A stretch of 8,171 nt of DNA, from NCBI GenBank assembly GCA_945901215.1, contig CAMDKE010000113.1:1-8171 (forward strand). Direction: 5' to 3'. Below, in pieces: positions 1 to 6,439 of the stretch; position 1 is the first letter of the stretch; every line of letters starts with the position of its first letter. The notes beneath the pieces are model-generated. The model saw only the letters and a list, made by a program, of their open reading frames with translations, was not told where the DNA came from and did not search any database. The position numbers and the translations under genes were made by a program. Origin of the DNA: Comamonas sp. lk. Its GTDB lineage: Bacteria; Pseudomonadota; Gammaproteobacteria; Burkholderiales; Burkholderiaceae_C.

Positions 1-291
1 CCCCCCCTGATTGCGTTTGATCAGCTTTCAGAGCCCCCTTTCGCGATTGAATGCAAAACCGCCCGTATGGACAACCCGGATAGCCAAAAAGCAAACGACA
101 CGCTGTACAAGCTTGCGGAAAACTGCAGGCGTATTGGGGGCCTGGGCACGCGCGGCATGCTGGCCACCTACCGGCCCTTGCGCGACTCCGAGCTGCGGCT
201 AGCCAAGGCGCTGAACATCGAGGTTGTTGCCGGTGCCAGCCTCGCACGGCTGGGCGAGCGCCTCAAGCAGTGGGTAAGACCCACAGCCTGA
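1..291 (+). CDS. can2: CRISPR ancillary nuclease Can2/Card1-like (DUF1887), C-terminal fragment
   Basis: The frame is open from base 1 and gives 96 residues up to the TGA at 289-291; the N-terminal part lies outside the window. Near the start is FAIECKT (residues 14-20), the E-x-K half of a PD-(D/E)xK nuclease site. It is followed by LYKL, a GG motif with a nearby Arg (GGLGTRG), then a short Rossmann-like tail with IEVVAGASLARLGERLKQW. This order matches the C-terminal nuclease domain of Can2/Card1, type III CRISPR ancillary effectors that bind cyclic oligoadenylate through an N-terminal CARF domain and cut nucleic acid. The CARF domain cannot be seen here, so the effector assignment rests on the nuclease domain and on the cas6 gene starting 23 nt downstream on the same strand. 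The ATG at 67 is internal and is not the start. Alternative: another PD-(D/E)xK family enzyme with the same fold. Confidence 0.72.
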   Translation, partial: PPLIAFDQLSEPPFAIECKTARMDNPDSQKANDTLYKLAENCRRIGGLGTRGMLATYRPLRDSELRLAKALNIEVVAGASLARLGERLKQWVRPTA

Positions 292-314
292 TATGGTTAC
301 AAAGGCCAACGCCC

Positions 315-1293
315 ATGCACAGCATCACCCATATCGCAGTCACCCTAGAAGCCACCCAAACCGTGGCCTGGCCCCACTATGCGGGCAGCACCTTGCGCGG
401 CGCCTTTGGCAGAGCCTTGCGCCGCGCCGCGTGCATCACGGGCCAAGAAAAATGCACAGGCTGCCCGCTGCGCAATAGCTGCGCCTACGGCGTGGTGTTT
501 GACCCCGCTGCCCCGGCACAACCAATACACCCCTCGTTCAGAGACGGCCTGCCGCGCTATGTGGTGCAGCCCAGCGCTTGGCGCCTGCGCGCTGAGCGCA
601 GGTCAAACCCAAGGCTTTAGCCTGCTGATTTTTCCCGGTACGCAGACGCACCACAGCCTGATAGAGCACATATTGCGCGCCGCCGTCGAAAAAGAACTCA
701 TGCAGCCCGGCCTGTTCAGGCTCTTGCACACAAAAGTTAGTCACACCTCTGTTGTCCCTGGCCTGTCCGCGCCAGACTTGTCGGGCAAGCCTGGTGAAAC
801 GACCACAAAGCCAGCCCCGGCCACAGACCAGATCACCCTGCGCTGGCACACGCCGCTGCGCCTGCAGAACCACGGCAAGCCCGTGTTCAAACCCACGCAA
901 CTTGACGCCAGCACCCTGGTGCGCGCCCTGCTGCGCCGACAACTGCAATGGCACCAAATCAGTCAGCAAGCGCCCACCGGGCAAGCGCCAGGCAACCTGG
1001 ACCCACTGGCTTGCGCCACCGCGTGCACGCTAGACACGCGCAACTTGCAGTGGCACGACATACAGCGGCACTCTGGCACCCAAGGCCAACATTTGCCCTT
1101 GGGTGGCCTCATTGGCAGCGCCACGCTCCATGGCCCAACCCCCGCACTACAAACACTGCTGCCCCTGCTGCAGCTGGGTGAGCTACTGCACATCGGCAAA
1201 GAAACCGTTATGGGCTTGGGCCGCTATCGGCTTAGCTTTAGGCCAGAAGGCGATGCGCTTCTTGCAATGCCGCGTGCTCAAACGCAGGTCTGA
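315..1293 (+). pseudogene. cas6: CRISPR crRNA-processing endoribonuclease Cas6, frameshifted
   Basis: Cas6 cuts the CRISPR precursor transcript within repeats to make crRNAs. The start is the ATG at 315, with AAAGG at 301-305 as a plausible ribosome site. The first frame (315 to about 572) has the RAMP-Cas6 N-terminal signature: HYAGSTLRGAFGRALRRA, then the cysteine cluster CTGCPLRNSC and YGVVFDP. That frame then degenerates and stops at 618-620. The homology continues one base over, from about 574 to the TGA at 1291-1293: ALGACALSAGQTQGF, and the C-terminal glycine-rich signature GELLHIGKETVMGLGRYRL. Dropping one base (for example A573) joins the halves as QP-ALGA and gives about 325 residues, a usual length for this Cas6 type. 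Both halves look well conserved, so the lesion is recent or a sequencing error. The last 56 nt overlap the end of the opposing hipA gene. The frameshift predicts a non-functional protein unless it is bypassed. Confidence 0.82.
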
Positions 1294-2542
1294 AGTCCGC
1301 CAGTTCAAAGGCCTGCAAACCCACTTCGGCCGTGGTGGCCACTTCCTTCCATTGCGCCACGGCTGCCAACACTTCTGCCAGCACCGCGCGCGCCTGCGCA
1401 GGTGACAGCTCAAAACGAAAAGCCTGCGCCATCAATTGCTGCAAAGACGTGATAGGCCCTGTGTCTTCGCTGAGCCAGGTTTTTGACTCCGCTACTTTGT
1501 CTGGAAACGGGTTCAGATCAAAGGCAGGGGACAAGCGCCACAGGTTGTGGCCGCAGTACAAAAAGCCGATGTTTTGCAGGTGATCGTCCACATTGGTGAT
1601 CAGGTGGTTGAACACCAGCCTGCGCCACAGCTGCCGGGCGTCGCTGGTGAAGTTTTCGCACTTGGCGCGCATCACATCCACAATTTCGGTGTACGCGTGC
1701 TCGTCGTCACGGCGGGCTTGCAGCAAGGTGGCGCCCGAGATGTAAGGAATGCGTTGGTGGTCAGTTGTTCGGTCAAAGCGCTTGACGATCGCCACCGGGT
1801 CTCCCTGCACCATCACCACGCGCGCCGCTGCGCTGTCAATGCCCGCCAACCGGGCCAAGTGCAAGGCCAGCACCTCGCCGCGGGTAACGGCGCGCGCGTC
1901 CCCCACGCTGGGAAACTTGCCCAAACACAAAGCCCCGTCGGCATCTTGCAGCGTGCACTTGGGGCGCATGCCCCCCAAGGACGTGGCCTTGCCTTGCAGA
2001 TAGGCCAAATCTGCGCTCGTCTCCTGGCTCAGCTCCACGGCGCGCGACGCGCTCAGAATTTTTTCCAACTCCAAAAACGCCGGCGTGGTGCGCTCGCCGT
2101 CGGCCACGCTGCGCAGATACTGCCCCTGCCCGCTGCGCAAACGCAGCGCGCCTACGCGGCTGAAATCATCCACCGCAGCCAGGTAATCCAGCTCCGTCAG
2201 TGGCCCCAAGGCTGCATCGTTGGCGCGTGCTTTGGCATGCGCGCGCGCAATCACACGGCGGCCCCAGGCGTCGGGCTCTGTATCGGCCAGCGCGGCGAAA
2301 AAGCAGCTGTCATTGCTGGTGGGCGGCTTGAACAACTGGTAGCCCGTGACCCGGCTCAAATCAGGCGACACATCAAAGCAGCGTGCATGCGACAACCACC
2401 CTGGGTGGTACGCAAACTGCGAAAACTCGCGCTGCCCGTCTTTCACAAAAATGAGCTGGCCCACCGGGTTTTCGGACTGGCCCAGAAAAACATCCAAAGT
2501 CCGGCGCACCGAACCCACTTTGAACGCATTACGCGCAGCCAT
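1238..2542 (-). CDS. hipA: HipA-family serine/threonine kinase toxin (module 1)
   Basis: Complete 434-residue HipA-type kinase. HipA toxins phosphorylate translation factors such as glutamyl-tRNA synthetase in E. coli, causing growth arrest; the target here is unknown. Visible landmarks: an N-terminal barrel region (VFLGQSENPVGQL, residues 18-30); the glycine-rich ATP loop TSLGGMRPK (188-196) followed by LGKF (207-210) with the ATP lysine; VKRFDR (253-258); the catalytic loop NVDDHLQNIGFL (317-328); and the metal-binding SPAFDLNP (338-345). All expected catalytic residues are present. The ATG at 2542 shares its A with the TGA of hipB (TGATG), which implies translational coupling; a TTG at 2545 is a less likely start. 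The stop lies inside the opposing cas6 tail, giving a 56-nt tail-to-tail overlap. The pair is antiparallel to the cas genes on both sides, which suggests it was inserted into the CRISPR operon. Confidence 0.92.
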   Translation of the reverse strand: MAARNAFKVGSVRRTLDVFLGQSENPVGQLIFVKDGQREFSQFAYHPGWLSHARCFDVSPDLSRVTGYQLFKPPTSNDSCFFAALADTEPDAWGRRVIARAHAKARANDAALGPLTELDYLAAVDDFSRVGALRLRSGQGQYLRSVADGERTTPAFLELEKILSASRAVELSQETSADLAYLQGKATSLGGMRPKCTLQDADGALCLGKFPSVGDARAVTRGEVLALHLARLAGIDSAAARVVMVQGDPVAIVKRFDRTTDHQRIPYISGATLLQARRDDEHAYTEIVDVMRAKCENFTSDARQLWRRLVFNHLITNVDDHLQNIGFLYCGHNLWRLSPAFDLNPFPDKVAESKTWLSEDTGPITSLQQLMAQAFRFELSPAQARAVLAEVLAAVAQWKEVATTAEVGLQAFELADFRPAFEHAALQEAHRLLA

Positions 2543-2877
2543 CAAAACGCCCCAGACTCTGGTGTGGAGCGCGGCTTGCGCACCCGCTGGGGCAGTTGCG
2601 CATCCATCAAAACCAAACCCATGGTGTCTTGCGGCGTGTCGAGCAACTGGTCCAGTTGTGCCAGCTCGCCAAAAACCTGCATGGCCCGCGCCAGGTGCAC
2701 CAGCGCTGTACCCGGATAGCCGGCCTCCAGGCGCCTTACCGTGTTCACTGTCGTGCCGATGCGCTGCGCTAAGTCTTGCTGCGACAAATGCCTGCGCCGC
2801 CGCGCCAAAGACATGGCCTGCCCCAAACGCGCAAGGCTGCGCGCAACTGGCAGTGGAAGCGGGCTAATTTCTTTCAT
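2542..2877 (-). CDS. hipB: HipB-like XRE-family antitoxin/repressor (module 1)
   Basis: Small Xre/Cro-type DNA-binding protein, 111 residues from the ATG at 2877; a GTG at 2886 would add MHF. A five-helix HTH is visible: ARLGQAMSLARRRRHLSQQDLAQRIGTT with recognition segment VNTVRRLEAGYPGTALVHLARAMQVFG. The C-terminal tail (DTMGLVLMDAQL) resembles HipB-like tails that contact HipA. It precedes hipA with a TGATG stop-start overlap, the usual hipBA order, so it should neutralise the kinase and repress the operon from the AT-rich region upstream. No clear Shine-Dalgarno sequence precedes either start (upstream bases are CCTATAAAGTGCATTTT), so the start choice is uncertain. Confidence 0.88.
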   Translation of the reverse strand: MKEISPLPLPVARSLARLGQAMSLARRRRHLSQQDLAQRIGTTVNTVRRLEAGYPGTALVHLARAMQVFGELAQLDQLLDTPQDTMGLVLMDAQLPQRVRKPRSTPESGAF

Positions 2878-3036
2878 AAAATGCACTTTATAGGTTTTTA
2901 AGCCAGTTAAATATTTATATACGACATATTAATCCAACTACAGACTCACAGAGAAAATTGTACCTCTGGCCGGGCAAACAAATCGGCAAGCTTGCCAAAC
3001 GCGGCGCGAGCGCCCGCACGCCAGACACTGCCGGGC
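2878..3036. promoter_or_regulatory. Divergent intergenic region between hipB (module 1) and cas2
   Basis: This is the only spacer between the divergent hipB and cas2 genes, so it should hold both promoters. The hipB-proximal part (about 2878-2945) is strikingly AT-rich against GC-rich neighbours and contains a perfect 10-bp palindrome, TAAATATTTA, at 2908-2917, a candidate HipB operator. Several TATAAA-like hexamers occur on the minus strand, but no -35/-10 pair with good spacing can be singled out. Nearer cas2 is a perfect 12-bp palindrome, GGCAAGCTTGCC, at 2985-2996, of unknown role. The sharp composition change around 2945 may mark the right-hand boundary of the inserted hipBA segment. Confidence 0.45.
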
Positions 3037-3321
3037 ATGAACACACGCCACCTGTTCCTTGTGGGCTATGACATCAGCGAAAACTCGCGCCGCCGATGCG
3101 CCTTGCGCGACGTGCAACACCACGCGCTGGGCGGGCAAAAGTCGTTCTATGAATGCTGGCTGAGCGTGGGCGAGCTGCAAGACCTGCTGGCCCAAATGCG
3201 TGCCCGCATCGACCAGGCCAGCGACCGCGTGGTCTTCATTCGCCTTGACGCCCGCAGCCAGAGCCTGCAACTCGGCCAAGCAGAAGCCATACCAAGCGCC
3301 GACTACTTTCACATCGCTTGA
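3037..3321 (+). CDS. cas2: CRISPR adaptation protein Cas2
   Basis: Complete 94-residue protein. Cas2 dimers bridge two Cas1 dimers in the integrase complex that inserts new spacers. The ATG at 3037 is chosen because the following LFLVGYDIS (residues 6-14) is the classic first beta strand with the conserved metal-binding Asp12. Next come RRRCALRDVQ, a segment equivalent to YGxRxQ-SVFEC (GGQKSFYECWLSV, 32-44), and DRVVFIRLDARSQ (63-75), giving the ferredoxin-like fold order. A longer reading from 2992 adds only low-complexity residues without Cas2 similarity. It is followed 47 nt later by the truncated cas1, so the order is cas2-cas1. The gene appears intact, but its partner Cas1 in this locus is not, so spacer acquisition could work only with Cas1 supplied from elsewhere. 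Confidence 0.93.
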   Translation: MNTRHLFLVGYDISENSRRRCALRDVQHHALGGQKSFYECWLSVGELQDLLAQMRARIDQASDRVVFIRLDARSQSLQLGQAEAIPSADYFHIA

Positions 3322-3368
3322 ACCGGCACCGCCTCGCACCGCCACCCCTTCTAGTTGAAAGCCACAGC

Positions 3369-4388
3369 ATGAGCACCCTCTACATCGACCGCCAAGGTAG
3401 CCAACTGCAAATTCAGGCCGGTGTGTTGCACATCACCACACCAGAGGGCCAGGCCGACCGCCGCCTGCCCGTCAAGTACCTCGACCGCATCGTGCTGCGT
3501 ACCGACACCCAACTCAGCAGCAAGGTGCTTTACGACCTGGCAGACCACGGCGTAAATCTGATCGCACTGGGTGGGCGCGGCGGTCAAAAAATGGCCCAAA
3601 TGACCGGCACGCCCCACAACGACGCCCGCCGCCGCGGGCAACAGGTGCTCACCTTGAGCCAGCCCCAGCTCTGCGCCCAGGTAGCACACGGTATTGTGAT
3701 GAGCAAAGTCAAACGCCAACGTGCCACTCTAACCGGCATTGCCGCGCAACGGCCCGACCTGCGCAAACCACTGCACGACGGCCAAAAACGCTTGAGCGGC
3801 ATCCTCGGCACTCTTAGCGGCGCCGAAAGCAGCACCCACACTTTTGGCGGTGGAACGGTGCTGATGCTTCGTTACCGCCACCGAATGAGTAAGGACGTGG
3901 ACATCTTTGTACCCGATCCGCAATATCTTGGATTTGTGTCGCCACGTCTGAGCGATGTAGCTGAAGCGATAGCCAGCAGATATGTGGAAGGCCCTGGCTA
4001 TGTCAAGCTGCTACGGTCAGAAGGGGAGATTGACTTTGTTGCCTCTGCCAATTTGACGAACGATCCGTTTGAGGTCTGGGATTTGCTCGGGCGTCAGGTC
4101 AGGGTAGAAACATCGGCTGAAATCGTGGCAAAAAAGTTGTGGCACCGGGGCGAGCGGGCAACAGCGCGAGATCTGTTTGATTTGGCCTTGGTGATTGAGC
4201 GTGATCCTTTGCTGCTCGCAACGGCCAGTCCCTTTTTGAAACGCCACCGCGAGCCGTTTCTAAAACAAGTGCAAGACCGAAAGGCGGTGCTCAAGGTTCA
4301 GTTCGAGGCAATAGACACTTTGGAATACCGGCCCAGCTATGCGCTTGCAGTGGAGCTGGTTTCAGAATTTCTGTGGTCCCTGGAATGA
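3369..4388 (+). CDS. Chimeric protein: Cas1 N-terminal portion fused in frame to AbiEii/MenT-like nucleotidyltransferase
   Basis: A single uninterrupted frame of 339 residues from the ATG at 3369; upstream in-frame TTG 3318 is rejected because Cas1 homology begins at MSTLYIDRQG. Residues 1 to about 135-150 are the Cas1 N-terminal beta domain and first helix: VKYLDRIVLR (35-44), TQLSS (47-51), LIALGGRGGQ, a TPHND segment (81-85), VKRQRATL and RPDLRKPL. The sequence then changes to an AbiEii-type NTase: FGGGTVLMLRYRHR (159-172), catalytic DVD (176-178), third acidic position EGEIDF (218-223), EIVAKKLWHRG (251-261) and ARDLFDLAL (266-274). AbiEii/MenT toxins transfer nucleotides, in studied cases to tRNA. 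The Cas1 catalytic Glu, His and Asp, which lie beyond the junction, are all lost, so this is not an integrase. No AbiEi-like antitoxin is adjacent, and no well-placed ribosome site for separate NTase translation is seen. Confidence 0.85.
   Translation: MSTLYIDRQGSQLQIQAGVLHITTPEGQADRRLPVKYLDRIVLRTDTQLSSKVLYDLADHGVNLIALGGRGGQKMAQMTGTPHNDARRRGQQVLTLSQPQLCAQVAHGIVMSKVKRQRATLTGIAAQRPDLRKPLHDGQKRLSGILGTLSGAESSTHTFGGGTVLMLRYRHRMSKDVDIFVPDPQYLGFVSPRLSDVAEAIASRYVEGPGYVKLLRSEGEIDFVASANLTNDPFEVWDLLGRQVRVETSAEIVAKKLWHRGERATARDLFDLALVIERDPLLLATASPFLKRHREPFLKQVQDRKAVLKVQFEAIDTLEYRPSYALAVELVSEFLWSLE
3768..3845 (+). other. Cas1/nucleotidyltransferase junction interval
   Basis: Between the last confident Cas1 residues (LRKPL, ending near 3773) and the first confident NTase residues (FGGGT, from 3843) the frame is continuous and the origin of the residues is ambiguous: the stretch DGQKRLSGIL-GTLSGAESSTHT could be Cas1 helix or the short NTase N-terminus. 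The DNA left of the interval prefers C-ending codons; to the right codon endings are more mixed and the DNA is visibly less GC-rich. This fits an illegitimate recombination point. No repeat or insertion-sequence end is visible here. Confidence 0.55.
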
Positions 4389-4474
4389 ACTGAACCCGTC
4401 GCTCGGTGTGATGGCACATCTTCGCGCAAGCGGTAAAGGCTGGCAAACAAAAGTCAACACCCTTTTGCGTGAAA

Positions 4475-4524
4475 ATGTATCGTTTTCGGATCAAAAGTTT
4501 ATAAAAGTATTATTATCGATACAT
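4475..4524 (+). promoter_or_regulatory. Promoter and inverted-repeat operator of hipBA module 2
   Basis: An 8-bp perfect inverted repeat flanks the region: ATGTATCG at 4475-4482 and CGATACAT at 4517-4524, 42 bp apart, close to four helical turns. Between them lies a candidate sigma70 promoter, TTCGGA (4485-4490), a 17-bp spacer, and TATTAT (4508-4513). The right half-site overlaps the hipB start codon (ATG 4523). The layout suggests two HipB dimers, or a looped complex, covering the promoter for autoregulation. The expected transcript start near 4520 leaves almost no 5' leader, and no Shine-Dalgarno sequence is present. The promoter and operator roles are inferred; the repeat is seen directly. 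Confidence 0.55.
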
Positions 4525-4771
4525 GGACAAGTCCTTTCACCTTCAAAAACTGGGGCAAGCCTTCAAAGCCATGCGCAACAACCGGGGTCTTACCCAAGAG
4601 GCGCTGGCGGGCTTGGCGGGTGTGACGCGCCTGAAGGTGATTGCAATGGAGGCCGGGCGCAGTTCGGTGGCTATGGAGAGCTATGCCAGGCTGGCGGGCG
4701 CACTGGGTGCGGAGCTGACTTTGTCGCCCCGTACCCGGCCCACGCTGGATGAGCTGAAAGGCTTTCAATGA
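4523..4771 (+). CDS. hipB: HipB-like XRE-family antitoxin/repressor (module 2)
   Basis: Complete 82-residue Xre-type protein with little outside its HTH fold: LGQAFKAMRNNRGLTQEALAGLAGVT (residues 10-35), then recognition helix and turn RLKVIAMEAGRSSVAMESYARLAGALGAEL (36-65) and a short tail. It is much shorter than the module 1 HipB and not obviously close to it. The 3' end overlaps the following hipA by ATGA (4768-4771), typical of coupled antitoxin-toxin pairs. It should repress its own promoter through the inverted repeat at 4475-4524, and should inhibit the HipA encoded next. The start is ATG 4523; with a predicted transcript start only a few bases upstream and no ribosome site, the mRNA may be leaderless. 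Confidence 0.87.
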   Translation: MDKSFHLQKLGQAFKAMRNNRGLTQEALAGLAGVTRLKVIAMEAGRSSVAMESYARLAGALGAELTLSPRTRPTLDELKGFQ

Positions 4772-5982
4772 AGGCGGCTACGCACCTGCAGGTCAGCACG
4801 CCCCAAGGCGATGCAGGAGAGTTGACGCAGGAGCAAGGCCAGTTTTTGTTTGGCTACGGCCCGGCGTCTGCCGATGCGGCGGTCAGTCTGACCATGCCGG
4901 TGCGCAAGGCGCAATATGCGTATCCCTTCTTGCACCCTGTCTTTCAAATGAATTTGCCAGAGGGCTTTTTGCTGGAGGAGCTGCAAAACCGCCTGGCCAA
5001 AATCGTCAATTTGGAGCCTATGTTGCTGTTGGCCCTGTCCAGCGGGCAAGACCCCATTGGCCGCGTGGCAGTGCGGTCCGATTTTGTGAATCCGCTGGCG
5101 AGCGCACAGGGCCAAGGCGAACGTTTGAGTGAAATTTTGGCCTGGGATGGCACCGAGAATTTGTTTGCTGAATTGGTGGACAAGTACATCTACCGTACCG
5201 GCATTTCGGGCGTGCAGCCCAAGGTGTTGGTGCCGCAGGTGGCGTCACCCCCTGCGATGGAGCCGGCGTCCTCCAGGGCCACGGTGCGCACGTCCGACCT
5301 GATTGTGAAAAGCGGTCGCCAGGAATTCCCGGGCTTGGCCGCGAACGAGTTTCTCTGTATGAGCATCGCCAAGGAGTCAGGCTTGGCAGTGCCGGAGTTC
5401 CATTTGTCCAACAATAAAGAGCTGTTTGTTATGCAGCGGTTTGACAGAACGCCCGATGGCACGCCCATGGGGTTTGAGGACATGGCGGTGCTGGCGGGAT
5501 TGCCCTCACGCGAAAAATACAAAACCAGTTACACGCACATGGCCAAGCTGGTTGAGGCGTTTGCCTCTGGCCCCCATGTCGCACCGTCTTTGCAGGCGCT
5601 TTTCGATATGGTGGCGCTGTCTTGCGTAGTTGGCAATGGCGATGCGCATCTGAAAAACTTTGGCCTGCTGTACACCGACCCGACCACCAGCGACTGTCGC
5701 CTGGCACCGGCGTTTGATCTGGTCAACACCACAGCCTACATTCCTGAGGACGTGCTGGCCTTGGATTTGTGCGGGCACAAGTCATTTTTTGCAGCCCGCC
5801 AGGGGCTGTTGGATTTTGCCAAGGTATGCCAAGTCGCCGATCCGCGTGACAGAGTGCAGCGGCTGATATTGACCACCGAGATGGTGATCCGGCGTGAAGT
5901 TGAAGTGGCTGAGTCCATCCCCCATGTGGTGGCAGCAATCCAGCATTGCACTGATATGCTCAAAGAGGTCTTCTTTGACTAA
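4768..5982 (+). CDS. hipA: HipA-family serine/threonine kinase toxin (module 2)
   Basis: Complete 404-residue HipA-type kinase. Landmarks: the glycine-rich loop GISGVQPKVLV (residues 145-155), the ATP-binding lysine in DLIVKSG (177-183), NEFLCMSIAKESGL helix (193-206), QRFDR (223-227), the catalytic loop GNGDAHLKNFGLLY (289-302) and metal-binding APAFDL (313-318). In the HipA family the Ser in the loop before VQPK is an autophosphorylation site, and GISGVQPK keeps that Ser (147). The start ATG overlaps the hipB stop by four bases. The sequence differs widely from module 1 (different length and loop sequences), so the two are not a recent duplication. The gene ends convergently 49 nt from the end of vapC on the other strand. 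The substrate is unknown; growth arrest by phosphorylating a translation factor is the family expectation. Confidence 0.93.
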   Translation: MKAATHLQVSTPQGDAGELTQEQGQFLFGYGPASADAAVSLTMPVRKAQYAYPFLHPVFQMNLPEGFLLEELQNRLAKIVNLEPMLLLALSSGQDPIGRVAVRSDFVNPLASAQGQGERLSEILAWDGTENLFAELVDKYIYRTGISGVQPKVLVPQVASPPAMEPASSRATVRTSDLIVKSGRQEFPGLAANEFLCMSIAKESGLAVPEFHLSNNKELFVMQRFDRTPDGTPMGFEDMAVLAGLPSREKYKTSYTHMAKLVEAFASGPHVAPSLQALFDMVALSCVVGNGDAHLKNFGLLYTDPTTSDCRLAPAFDLVNTTAYIPEDVLALDLCGHKSFFAARQGLLDFAKVCQVADPRDRVQRLILTTEMVIRREVEVAESIPHVVAAIQHCTDMLKEVFFD

Positions 5983-6031
5983 TGGAACATAAAAGTTCGT
6001 GCGCCGTAACGGGGCATGAGTCCTCAGCCGC

Positions 6032-6436
6032 TTAGGGTGCGGCAACCCAGTTTTCAACGTTCAGGCCAGGGTAGTCCTGGAAGTCGGCCTCGTTGTTGGT
6101 GACCAGCGTAAGGCCAGCGCTGAGCGCATGCGCGGCGATAAGCTGGTCCATGGTGTCGCGGCGACGGTCACGCACGGCGGCACGCAGTACGCCAAAACTT
6201 ATGGCATCGGCCTCGCCGAACGGCAACACCGGTATGCGCTGTGTCAGCAAATCCAGCACACGTTCATCCTGCGCACGGTTGCCGGTCTGCATTTCCAGAC
6301 CGGCGCGAAGTTCGGCATAGCTCACCACCGACATCACGGCACTGCCCTGTGGCAAAGATGCAAGCCGATGCAACACTTGGGGCGGCTGTCGCTTGATGAT
6401 GTAAATGCAAATATTGGTGTCGAGCAGGTAGCGCAT
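6032..6436 (-). CDS. vapC: VapC-type PIN-domain ribonuclease toxin
   Basis: Complete 134-residue PIN-domain protein. VapC toxins are Mg-dependent RNases that cut tRNA or rRNA and stop translation. The acidic site is visible: Asp6 in YLLDTNICIY, Glu42 in SYAELRAGLE, Asp97 in TMDQLIAAHAL and Asp118 in LVTNNEADFQ, followed by PGLNVENW, the usual VapC ending. The start ATG (6434-6436) lies 3 nt after the vapB stop, so the two genes are one operon with toxin second. No truncation is seen. The stop codon region includes a weak 5-bp stem (6027-6031 with 6039-6043) without a U tract, too poor to call a terminator. The RNA target cannot be told from the sequence. Confidence 0.95.
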   Translation of the reverse strand: MRYLLDTNICIYIIKRQPPQVLHRLASLPQGSAVMSVVSYAELRAGLEMQTGNRAQDERVLDLLTQRIPVLPFGEADAISFGVLRAAVRDRRRDTMDQLIAAHALSAGLTLVTNNEADFQDYPGLNVENWVAAP

Positions 6437-6439
6437 CGC

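Noticed and set aside
379..560. Possible separate start of the second cas6 frame at ATG 379
   Set aside because: The residues before about 574 in this frame are Ala/Arg-rich shadow sequence, while the other frame carries true Cas6 motifs; the gene is one frameshifted cas6, not two.
1547..2719. Long 390-codon plus-strand frame opposite hipA module 1
   Set aside because: It is antisense to a clear HipA kinase, has biased composition and shows no domain; it is a shadow of a GC-rich gene.
3003..3014. Inverted repeat GGCGC-GA-GCGCC just before cas2
   Set aside because: The loop is only 2 nt and the surroundings are GC-rich, so chance is a sufficient explanation.
3699..3701. Internal ATG as an independent start for the nucleotidyltransferase
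   Set aside because: It lies inside clear Cas1 sequence (GIV-M-SKVKRQR) with no ribosome site, so it would still add Cas1 residues.
4389..4474. Search for a CRISPR array after the cas1 remnant
   Set aside because: No repeated units are visible; the sequence is non-repetitive up to the hipBA promoter.
6027..6043. Possible terminator between hipA (module 2) and vapC
   Set aside because: Only a 5-bp stem with a 7-nt loop and no T tract on either strand.
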